Origin: Oscillospiraceae bacterium
GTDB lineage: Bacteria; Bacillota; Clostridia; Oscillospirales; Ruminococcaceae
DNA: 7,448 nucleotides
NCBI GenBank assembly: GCA_017528675.1
Contig: JAFXOO010000130.1
Span: forward strand, 1-7,448
Reading direction: 5' to 3'
This document shows positions 1 to 6,053 of the stretch, piece by piece. Position numbers and translations under genes: made by a program. The notes under the pieces were generated by a model. The model did no database searches. It was not told the origin of the DNA and was given only the letters and a program-made list of their open reading frames with translations. The number at the start of each line of letters is the position of its first letter. The stretch's first letter is position 1.

Positions 1-225
1 CCGGAATGTCGCTGACACGCCGGATACTGCGGCAGATCGTGAATCCATCCGCTCCGGGGAGCATCACATCGAGCAGTACAAGATCAAACCCGTCCAGCCC
101 GTCCTGCGCCAGCTCCATTGCAGCGCTGCCGTTGTGGATCGCTGTGATTTGTGAGCCTTTTGCGGAAAAATACGCTCCGTGACCTCGCAGATCTGCAAGT
201 CATCCTCGATCATCAGGATGTTCAT
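1..225 (-). pseudogene. Response regulator receiver domain, 5' part; apparent frameshift, cut by window edge
   Basis: N-terminal receiver domain of a two-component response regulator. The start ATG at 225-223 follows an AAAGGAGG site at 240-233 with 7-nt spacing. The first 20 residues begin MNILMIEDD, giving the acidic pocket E7/D8/D9. The frame then breaks at a run of five A on the + strand (166-170, T on the coding strand). Restoring one T joins it to a frame that stays open to the window edge and reads on with LVLLDVMLPGADGF, placing the phospho-acceptor at about D53. Without the correction the product is a 53-residue peptide ending at 64. The conserved aspartates and the frame on each side of the break are seen directly. 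Family membership is secure, but the output domain (OmpR/PhoB type is the commonest guess) lies outside the window. The break could be a real mutation or a homopolymer sequencing error. The gene lies beyond the thi terminator and has its own leader, so it is probably unrelated to thiamine. Confidence 0.8.
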
Positions 226-252
226 GGCATCGCCTCCTTTCCTTGTGCTTCC

Positions 253-282
253 ATGATAGCACATTGATGTGTCATTTGTATA
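253..282 (-). promoter_or_regulatory. Candidate promoter of the response regulator gene
   Basis: On the minus strand a -10 like TATCAT (258-253) is preceded by TGC, which makes an extended -10. A weak -35 like TATACA (282-277) sits 18 bp upstream. Transcription would start near 246, leaving a leader of about 20 nt that contains the AAAGGAGG site. The -10 region resembles that of the thi promoter (TGTGCTATAAT). The -35 matches TTGACA at only four of six positions, so this is a candidate only. Confidence 0.4.
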
Positions 283-325
283 TGCTTTCGGGATCATTTC
301 TGTTTGATTCAGAGAAATTATGATG

Positions 326-354
326 AAAAGCCCCCGTTCCGCAAAAGAACGGGG
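326..354 (-). terminator. Intrinsic terminator at the end of the thi operon
   Basis: On the minus strand CCCCGTTC (354-347) pairs perfectly with GAACGGGG (339-332) across a 7-nt loop. After it comes GC, then TTTT (329-326) and a T/A-rich stretch. An outer AAGC/GCTT pairing can lengthen the stem. The U-tract is short, so termination may be moderate. There is no T-tract on the + side, so it acts for leftward transcripts. It is the first good terminator after thiC and separates the operon from the response regulator. Confidence 0.75.
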
Positions 355-401
355 TTCAGCTTGTCGATAAAGTCCTTTTTCTGGTGCTGGCCGCCCCCTC
401 C

Positions 402-432
402 GCCGCCATTCGGCGGCAGCTCCCCATCGGGG
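402..432. repeat. Two small GC-rich hairpins in the thi 3' region
   Basis: GCCGCC (402-407) pairs with GGCGGC (412-417) over a 4-base loop, and CCCC (422-425) pairs with GGGG (429-432) over 3 bases. Neither has a U-tract, so they are not terminators. They lie between the inserted element and the operon terminator and may fold in the 3' untranslated part of the thi transcript. No function is known. Confidence 0.45.
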
Positions 433-443
433 GGCAGGGATTC
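432..443. repeat. Left copy of 12-bp direct repeat (target-site duplication)
   Basis: GGGCAGGGATTC lies directly before the left inverted repeat of the MITE-like element and recurs directly after its right end. Removing one copy plus the element restores a continuous sequence between thiC and the terminator. A duplication this long is within the 10-12 bp range I associate with some IS4-family elements such as IS231. That link is only suggestive. Confidence 0.7.
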
Positions 444-575
444 AATGCTAACAACTTAAGCTTTTTGTCGGCTTACGCCGACTCAGGAGGGGCTGCTCGC
501 CCCTCCTAAACCACCCTCGGCAGGGCGGTGACCGCCCTGCACCCGCAGGTTTTATTCTGCTAAGTTGTTAGCATT
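444..575. mobile_element. MITE-like 132-bp element with 15-bp terminal inverted repeats
   Basis: The ends are a perfect 15-bp inverted repeat: AATGCTAACAACTTA at 444-458 and its complement at 561-575. The element has no coding capacity. Its interior holds three perfect hairpins in a row: GTCGGC/GCCGAC (467-472 with 477-482), AGGAGGGGC/GCCCCTCCT (485-493 with 499-507) and GCAGGGCGGT/ACCGCCCTGC (520-529 with 531-540, one-base loop). A 12-bp direct repeat flanks it exactly, as expected for a target-site duplication. These features are seen directly. That it is a non-autonomous transposable element moved by a transposase coded elsewhere is inference. It lies 42 bp past the thiC stop, upstream of the operon terminator, so thi mRNA would contain the hairpins. 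None has a U-tract on either strand. Confidence 0.75.
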
Positions 576-587
576 GGGCAGGGATTC
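576..587. repeat. Right copy of 12-bp direct repeat (target-site duplication)
   Basis: Identical to the GGGCAGGGATTC copy at the left side of the element and placed immediately after the right terminal inverted repeat. The A that follows also matches the first base of the element, so the duplication could be read as 13 bp. Confidence 0.7.
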
Positions 588-617
588 ACCCCTGTGGAGA
601 TTCCTTTTCAGGTGCTG

Positions 618-1931
618 CTATTTCTCTGTACAGAACGCTACCTTTTCCCCGGCAAGAATCAGATTGGTCGTCCGCACGGCACACATCTTGCCGCACATCG
701 AGCAGGTATGCCGGTCTGCCGGCGGCGTGCTCTCAAAATAAGCCTGCGCCTTTTCCCGATCAACCGCAATGTCAAACATCCTGTCCCAGTCAACGGCATG
801 ACGTGCCTCTGCCATCTGGTTGTCAAGATCCCTTGCGTGCGGCACGCCCTTTGCAATATCCGCCGCATGTGCCGCAATCTTCGAGGCGATGATCCCCTCC
901 TTGACATCATTGACATCCGGCAGCCGCAGATGCTCTGCAGGTGTCACATAGCAAAGGAAATCCGCACCGCTCGCCGCCGCAATCGCACCGCCAATTGCTG
1001 ATGTGATATGATCGTAGCCCGGAAAAATATCCGTAACAAGCGGCCCGAGCACATAGAACGGTGCATTGTGACAGAGCCGCTTTTGCAGCTTCATATTTGC
1101 GTCAATCTCGTTCATCGCCATGTGTCCCGGCCCCTCGACCATCACCTGCACATCCTTTTCCCATGCACGGAGTGTCAGGTTGCCGAGCTCCACCAGCTCC
1201 GAAATCTGCCCCGCATCGGTGGCATCGTCAATGCAGCCCGGCCGCAATGCATCCCCAAGACTGATCGTCACGTCATACTCCCGCAGAATGTCCAGCACCT
1301 CATCATAATGCTCGAAGAACGGGTTTTCATTTCCTGTCATCATCATCCATGCAAAGAGCAGTGAGCCGCCCCGTGAGACAATGTTCATCTTTCTGCCCTC
1401 CCGCATGAATGCCTCTACGGCTCTGCGGTTGATGCCTGCGTGGATGGTCATGAAATCCACACCCTCCTCAGCATGCGCCCGCACAACTCTGAGAAAATCC
1501 TCTGCGGTAATCTCCAGCAGATCCTTTTCCAGATAGCCGATGGCATCATACATCGGAACCGTGCCGATCATCGCAGGCGATTCTGCGATGAGCTTCCGGC
1601 GAAAGGTGTTGGTCTTTCCGTAATTGCTCAGGTCCATAATCGCTTCCGCACCGAATTTGTGTGCGAGTGCCACCTTCTGCATCTCAATATCGTAGTCCTT
1701 CGCATCGCCGGAGATGCCGAGATTGACATTGATCTTTGTCCGCAGACCACCGCCGATGCCTTCAGGTGAAATGGCCTTGTGGTTGATATTGCACGGGATA
1801 GCTACCTCGCCCGCTGCAACGAGCGTGCGGAGCTTTTCCGGCTCCATAAATTCCTTCCTGGCGACGATCTCCATTTCCGGCGTGATAATGCCTTTCTTTG
1901 CCGCCTCCATCTGTGTATAGTACTGCTTCAT
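618..1931 (-). CDS. thiC: Phosphomethylpyrimidine synthase ThiC
   Basis: Radical-SAM enzyme that rearranges 5-aminoimidazole ribotide to HMP-phosphate, the first step of the pyrimidine branch. The protein has 437 residues, the short form without the long N-terminal extension of proteobacterial and plant enzymes. Motifs seen are CNINH (47-51), GTVPMYDA (123-130), SLGDALRPG (224-232), MVEGPGH (264-270), APFYVLGPLVTDI (290-302) and YVTPAEHLRLP (328-338). The C-terminal cluster motif is C410-X2-C413-X3-C417, one residue shorter than the CX2CX4C of the E. coli enzyme. As far as I recall, this spacing is normal in short Firmicute and archaeal ThiC. The start overlaps the thiD stop as ATGA, and AAAGGAG lies 5 nt upstream of it. 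The gene is last in the operon and ends with TAG. The cobalamin paralogue BzaF is related, but a TPP riboswitch and six other thi genes in the operon argue for ThiC. Confidence 0.97.
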   Translation of the reverse strand: MKQYYTQMEAAKKGIITPEMEIVARKEFMEPEKLRTLVAAGEVAIPCNINHKAISPEGIGGGLRTKINVNLGISGDAKDYDIEMQKVALAHKFGAEAIMDLSNYGKTNTFRRKLIAESPAMIGTVPMYDAIGYLEKDLLEITAEDFLRVVRAHAEEGVDFMTIHAGINRRAVEAFMREGRKMNIVSRGGSLLFAWMMMTGNENPFFEHYDEVLDILREYDVTISLGDALRPGCIDDATDAGQISELVELGNLTLRAWEKDVQVMVEGPGHMAMNEIDANMKLQKRLCHNAPFYVLGPLVTDIFPGYDHITSAIGGAIAAASGADFLCYVTPAEHLRLPDVNDVKEGIIASKIAAHAADIAKGVPHARDLDNQMAEARHAVDWDRMFDIAVDREKAQAYFESTPPADRHTCSMCGKMCAVRTTNLILAGEKVAFCTEK

Positions 1932-2743
1932 GGATACTCCTTTCCGACATTTGCATATTCGCTATGCAGATCATATGCATGATTGACCGGCCCGCTGCCG
2001 CTGCCCAGATCGAGCATTGCTGCCAGCGCACCGGAAAGATACTGTTTTGCACGCAGAACCGCATCCGCAAGGGCATACCCCTTTGCAAGATTTGCGGCGA
2101 CCGCACTCGACAGCGTGCAGCCTGTGCCGTGCGTATTGGGATTGTCAATACGCCTGCCGCAGAGCCATTTGCCCTGCATCTGCGCATAGAGATAATCATT
2201 GGCATCACTCAGGCTGTGACCGCCCTTGAGCAGCACAGCGCAGCCGCAGCGCTCCGCAATCTGCCGTGCAGCCTGCTCCATATCCTGCGGCGTGCGGATC
2301 TCAATGCCGGTCAGCCCCTCCGCCTCTGGGATATTCGGTGTCACAAGATCCGCAAGCGGCATAAGCTGTGCAGTCAGCACTTCTGCTGCCTCCCCGCTGA
2401 TGAGCCTTGCCCCGCTCGTTGCGACCATAACCGGATCGAGCACGATATTCTGTGCATGATAGTCTGTCAGCTTCTGTGCGATCACCCGTATCAGCCCGGC
2501 AGAAGCCACCATGCCGATCTTAACGGCGTCCGGCACAATATCGGTAAAGATGCTGTCAAGCTGCAAGCCGAGGAATTCCGGTGTGACCTCCATGATGCCG
2601 GTCACACCGGTCGTGTTCTGCGCAGTCAGTGCGGTGATGGCGCTCATGCCGTAGACGCCGTTTGCGGTCATGGTTTTGAGGTCTGCCTGAATGCCTGCAC
2701 CGCCGCTGCAATCACTGCCGGCAATGGTAAGCGCTGTTTTCAT
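1928..2743 (-). CDS. thiD: Hydroxymethylpyrimidine/phosphomethylpyrimidine kinase ThiD
   Basis: Ribokinase-fold cytoplasmic kinase that phosphorylates HMP and HMP-phosphate to HMP-pyrophosphate, the pyrimidine substrate of ThiE. The 271 residues match the usual length. Motifs are AGSDCSGGAGIQAD (8-21), VLDPVMVATSG (101-111), TPNIPEAE (135-142), LLKGGH (171-176) and the anion-hole/catalytic NTHGTGCTLSSA (203-214) with Cys209. The start is firm: ATG at 2743-2741 shares an ATGA with the stop of the upstream gene, and a perfect AGGAGGG (2758-2752) lies 8 nt before it. It ends in an ATGA overlap with thiC, so the two pyrimidine-branch genes are probably translationally coupled. No ThiE domain is attached here, unlike ThiD-ThiE fusions known in other bacteria. 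Confidence 0.97.
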   Translation of the reverse strand: MKTALTIAGSDCSGGAGIQADLKTMTANGVYGMSAITALTAQNTTGVTGIMEVTPEFLGLQLDSIFTDIVPDAVKIGMVASAGLIRVIAQKLTDYHAQNIVLDPVMVATSGARLISGEAAEVLTAQLMPLADLVTPNIPEAEGLTGIEIRTPQDMEQAARQIAERCGCAVLLKGGHSLSDANDYLYAQMQGKWLCGRRIDNPNTHGTGCTLSSAVAANLAKGYALADAVLRAKQYLSGALAAMLDLGSGSGPVNHAYDLHSEYANVGKEYP

Positions 2744-3978
2744 GATACAATCCCTCCTGCAAGCTGCTTCATTCCGGCCGCTGCCTGTTCGATATTCTCT
2801 GCACCGAACACTGCCGAAACGACCGCTGCACCGGCCGCACCAAGCCCCCGCAGCGAGCTGATATTCTCACGGCTGATGCCGCCGATTGCAACCGCCGGAA
2901 TCTGTACGCTCCCCGCAATGCTCCGGAACTGCTCCGCAGTGATGCGGATGGCATCGGTTTTGGTCGGTGACGGAAATACAGCACCGACGCCGAGATAATC
3001 TGCGCCGGATTGCTCTGCCAGCTTTGCCTGTCCGGTTGTTTTCGCAGTTGCACCGATGATGAATCCCGCAGGTGCTGCTTTGCGTATCGTTACAACGGGT
3101 GCGTCCGTAATGCCGACATGAACGCCGTCTGCACCGGCCGCAATGGCAGCTTTCCAGTCATCGTTGACGATCAGCCGGACGCCGTACCGATGGCAGACCG
3201 CCGTTGCCAGCCGTGCTGTTTCCGTCAGCATTTCTGAAAATGCATGCTTTTCACGGAGCTGAATGATCGTTGCGCCGCCCTTGCATGCATCTTCGATTGC
3301 CGTCAGAAGATCACGCCCCCCGATGCAGCTCCGGTCAGTGATCGCATAGAGCAGCAGTTCATTTCTGCCGATACGGCACTCTGCCGCCTGACGCAGTGCC
3401 GCAAGCGCTGCCGCAGGATCTTCCGCCTGCATCATCGTACTCATGACACAGGCACCCCTTGCGCCGTTTCCGGTCACTGAGGGAAGGTTTTCCGGCGAAA
3501 TACCGCCGATGCCATAGACCGGCAGTGCTGTGTCTGCACAGATTCTGCGCAAAAAGCCAAGTCCCCGGCCCGGCAGCCCCGCCTTGCAGCCCGTTTCAAA
3601 AATATGCCCGGCTATGAGATAAGAAGCACCGAGCGCTTCCGCTTCCCTGACCTGCGCAGGGCTGTGGCAGGATACACCAATCTCGCTGAACTGCCGGCGC
3701 AGATCACCGGAAAGCGTTTTCATCACCGGCAGCGGCAGATGCAGCGACTGCGCACCGAGCTTCTGCGCCGTTTCCGGATGACTGTGCAGCGTACAGGTCA
3801 CACCGTACTGCCGGCAGACAGCCATGACCTGCTGCGCAAGCACTGCATAATCCGCATCCGGCAGCTCCTTTTCACGCAGGATGATTCTGTCGGGATGCGC
3901 TGCTGCAATCTGCCGGATTCTGCTGAGGTAATCCCCCCTGCAAAGTGTCCGGTTTGTGATACAGATGATATCAGACAT
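2740..3978 (-). CDS. thiE: TenI-ThiE fusion: thiazole tautomerase / thiamine-phosphate synthase
   Basis: Two homologous TIM-barrel domains in one 412-residue protein. Domain 1 (about 1-200) resembles B. subtilis TenI, which converts the ThiG product to the aromatic thiazole carboxylate. It has the segment GHIFETGCKAGLPGRG (124-139), close to GHVFET...GLEGRG of TenI, with the proposed catalytic His at 125. Where ThiE has the metal-binding NDD it has SHP, and it lacks the TKxDA motif. Domain 2 (about 207-412) is ThiE, which joins HMP-PP and thiazole phosphate to thiamine phosphate. Its motifs are QLREK (240-244), NDD (272-274), DGVHVG (284-289), VFPSPTKTDA (334-343) and AIGGIS (364-369). GATAKT (309-314) replaces the usual GxSAHT, a Ser-to-Thr change at a pyrophosphate contact. 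The chosen ATG (3978) aligns with TenI starts and overlaps the thiH stop by 8 nt. An in-frame ATG at 3990 adds four residues. Neither has a clear Shine-Dalgarno, so coupling to thiH is likely. The domain calls are firm; substrate channelling is inference. Confidence 0.93.
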   Translation of the reverse strand: MSDIICITNRTLCRGDYLSRIRQIAAAHPDRIILREKELPDADYAVLAQQVMAVCRQYGVTCTLHSHPETAQKLGAQSLHLPLPVMKTLSGDLRRQFSEIGVSCHSPAQVREAEALGASYLIAGHIFETGCKAGLPGRGLGFLRRICADTALPVYGIGGISPENLPSVTGNGARGACVMSTMMQAEDPAAALAALRQAAECRIGRNELLLYAITDRSCIGGRDLLTAIEDACKGGATIIQLREKHAFSEMLTETARLATAVCHRYGVRLIVNDDWKAAIAAGADGVHVGITDAPVVTIRKAAPAGFIIGATAKTTGQAKLAEQSGADYLGVGAVFPSPTKTDAIRITAEQFRSIAGSVQIPAVAIGGISRENISSLRGLGAAGAAVVSAVFGAENIEQAAAGMKQLAGGIVS

Positions 3979-5221
3979 AGAGATAATCATTCAGCACGGG
4001 CTGCAAGCCTTCGGCTTTCATATCACAGTACATCTGCTGAAGACTGCGGTTATCCGCAATCTCAAACTGTGCATCGCCCTCGTTGCCGTTCTCCTTTCCG
4101 GTATATTTGCTCTCATGATCGCCGATACCGGTCGAAACACCGGCCGAAATCTTAGTCGCAGCGATCTTTACGATGCCGTTGCGGAAGGCTGCGCTCTCCC
4201 TTGAGGAGACCGTAATGCCTGTGAACGGCAGGAAAATGCGGTATGCACAGAGAATCTGGCAGAGCTGCCGTTCCCCGACATCATGCGGATTGATTTTGCC
4301 GTTGTTGATGATCGGGCGCAGCCGTGGACAGGAAAGCGATACCTCAGCGTGCGGGTATTTCCGCTGGAGATAGTAGATATGCAGCGCCGAAGCGAGCGCA
4401 TCTTTCCGGAAATCCGAAAGACCGAGCAGTGCCGAGCACGCCACGCCACGCATTCCGCCCATGAGCGCACGTTCCTGTGCATCAAAGCGGTACGGCCAGA
4501 CACGTTTGTGTCCGGAAAGATGCAGCTTTTCATATTGATCCGTATCATAGGTTTCCTGAAACACAGTGACATAGTCAACGCCGCATTCATGCAGATAGCG
4601 GTAATCCCCGGTGTTGACCGGATAGATTTCGATACCGACCATACGGAAGTATTTGCGGGCGAGTCTGCACGCTTCCCCGATATACCGGATGTCGCTTTTG
4701 CTGCGGCTTTCGCCGGTCAGAATCAGGATTTCCTCCATGCCGCTCGCCGCAATGACCTGCATTTCATGCTCGATCTGCGCCGGCGTCAGGCGCATGCGGC
4801 GGATCTGGTTATAGCAGTTGAAGCCGCAGTAAACACAGTAGTTTTCGCAGTAGTTCGCAATGTAAAGCGGGGTAAAGAGATAGACCGTGTTGCCGAAATG
4901 TTTGCGTGTCTCGATGCGTGCACGTTCCGCCATACGTTCCAGAAACGGCTCAGCGGCAGGCGAAAGCAGTGCCTTGAGATCTTCGGCTGTGAGTGTTTGT
5001 TTTTCGAGTGCGTGCAGGACATCTTTTCCGGTATACTGCGCAGGGTCGTAGTCTGCGACCGCCGACATGACCTTCTCACGGATGTCCGACTGAATCTGCT
5101 CCTGCCCTTCCATATATGCCATGTGGTCGGTGCGGCAGCCCGGATCGTTTTCAAGCTGATGCTTGCGTTTGAGCGCTTCCGGCGAAAGGGATTCCGCATC
5201 AATCAGATATTCATTTTCCAT
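3971..5221 (-). CDS. thiH: Tyrosine lyase ThiH (2-iminoacetate synthase, radical SAM)
   Basis: Radical-SAM enzyme that cleaves tyrosine to dehydroglycine (2-iminoacetate) and p-cresol, feeding ThiG. It is the anaerobic counterpart of the glycine oxidase ThiO. The cluster motif is C125-X3-C129-X2-C132 within NYCENYCVYCGF. Other ThiH-like segments are LLSPAA (85-90), FGNTVYLFTPLYIANYC, ILTGE, VFQETYDTDQY and LSCPRLRP. The C-terminus lacks the extra cysteine cluster of HydG. At 416 residues it has about 40 more N-terminal residues than E. coli ThiH (377). I start at 5221 because AGAGG lies 7 nt upstream; an in-frame ATG at 5242 would add seven residues and overlap thiG. The gene begins 13 nt after thiG, as expected for a ThiG-ThiH pair that works as a complex. 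Confidence 0.96.
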   Translation of the reverse strand: MENEYLIDAESLSPEALKRKHQLENDPGCRTDHMAYMEGQEQIQSDIREKVMSAVADYDPAQYTGKDVLHALEKQTLTAEDLKALLSPAAEPFLERMAERARIETRKHFGNTVYLFTPLYIANYCENYCVYCGFNCYNQIRRMRLTPAQIEHEMQVIAASGMEEILILTGESRSKSDIRYIGEACRLARKYFRMVGIEIYPVNTGDYRYLHECGVDYVTVFQETYDTDQYEKLHLSGHKRVWPYRFDAQERALMGGMRGVACSALLGLSDFRKDALASALHIYYLQRKYPHAEVSLSCPRLRPIINNGKINPHDVGERQLCQILCAYRIFLPFTGITVSSRESAAFRNGIVKIAATKISAGVSTGIGDHESKYTGKENGNEGDAQFEIADNRSLQQMYCDMKAEGLQPVLNDYLYV

Positions 5222-5234
5222 CGTATCGCCTCTT

Positions 5235-6005
5235 TCAGTCATGCAGGAAACCTGTCAGCGTATCCGAGGGGGATGCGCCCCGGACAAGCACACGCCCAAG
5301 TCCGGAAAGATAAGCCGCTCTGCCCGCTTCAACTGCCTGCCGGAATGCGCCCGCCATTAACGGCAGATCTCCGGCAGTTGCAAGTGCCGTATTCGACATG
5401 ACAGCCGCCGCACCCATCTCCATCGCTTCACAGGCCTGCGAAGGCCGCCCGATGCCCGCATCCACGATCACCGGCAGGTCGATCTCATCAATGAGAATCT
5501 GAATGAAATCTCTTGTTGCAAGCCCTTTATTGGAGCCGATCGGGGATGCCAGCGGCATGACTGTCGCTGCACCGGCGTTGACGAGATCACGGGCTGTATT
5601 GAGATCGGGGTACATATACGGCATGACGACAAAGCCCTCTTTTGCAAGGATTTCCGTAGCTCTGACAGTCTCTGCATTATCGGGCAGCAGGTATTTTGTA
5701 TCACGCATGATTTCAATTTTGATGAAATCTCCGCAGCCAAGCTCCCTGGCAAGCCTTGCGATGCGGACAGCTTCCTCAGCACTTCGTGCACCGGAGGTGT
5801 TCGGCAGCAGCGTCACGCCCTCCGGGATATAGTCAAGGATGTTTTCCTGCTCCCTGGTATTGGCACGGCGCACCGCACAGGTGATGATCTCCGCACCGGC
5901 ATACCTGACGGCCGCTTCAATCAGCGAGAGTGAATACTTGCCGGAACCGAGAATGAATCTCGAATGGAATGCATGTCCGGCGATGATGAGTTTGTCATCG
6001 TTCAT
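5235..6005 (-). CDS. thiG: Thiazole synthase ThiG
   Basis: TIM-barrel enzyme that condenses 1-deoxy-xylulose 5-phosphate, ThiS thiocarboxylate and dehydroglycine to the thiazole phosphate carboxylate tautomer. The protein has 256 residues, the usual length. Motifs are RFILGSGKY (16-24), LLPNTSGARSAEEAV (66-80), and FIKIEIMRDTKYLLPD with Lys96, the predicted Schiff-base lysine for DXP. MPLASPIGSNKGL and VDAGIGRPSQA, the phosphate-binding loops, follow. The gene starts 48 nt after thiF, the longest gap in the operon. AAAGGAG lies 11 nt before the ATG, a rather long spacing, and no better start is visible. Its position between the ThiS/ThiF sulfur pair and thiH matches the reaction order. Confidence 0.97.
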   Translation of the reverse strand: MNDDKLIIAGHAFHSRFILGSGKYSLSLIEAAVRYAGAEIITCAVRRANTREQENILDYIPEGVTLLPNTSGARSAEEAVRIARLARELGCGDFIKIEIMRDTKYLLPDNAETVRATEILAKEGFVVMPYMYPDLNTARDLVNAGAATVMPLASPIGSNKGLATRDFIQILIDEIDLPVIVDAGIGRPSQACEAMEMGAAAVMSNTALATAGDLPLMAGAFRQAVEAGRAAYLSGLGRVLVRGASPSDTLTGFLHD

Positions 6006-6053
6006 GATCTGGGTTACTCCTTTCAGATGATCGCTGTAGATATTGTATCAGAA

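Noticed and set aside
467..540. Hairpins in the MITE-like element as transcription terminators
   Set aside because: No U-tract follows any stem on either strand; a T5 run precedes the first stem on + but on the wrong side.
618..1931. ThiC as BzaF (5-hydroxybenzimidazole synthase)
   Set aside because: The two are related, but the gene lies in a TPP-riboswitch operon with all other thi genes and no cobalamin genes.
1898..2998. Long + strand open frame (366 codons) opposite thiD and the tenI-thiE fusion
   Set aside because: Rich in Cys, His and Arg with no family signature, and it lies antisense to two well-supported genes. It is a by-product of GC-rich codons on the other strand.
3971..5221. 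ThiH as HydG (hydrogenase maturase)
   Set aside because: It lacks the C-terminal second-cluster cysteines and adjoins thiG.
4283..5401. Long + strand open frame (372 codons) opposite thiH and thiG
   Set aside because: Same reason: it is antisense to genes with clear motifs and has no recognisable domain.
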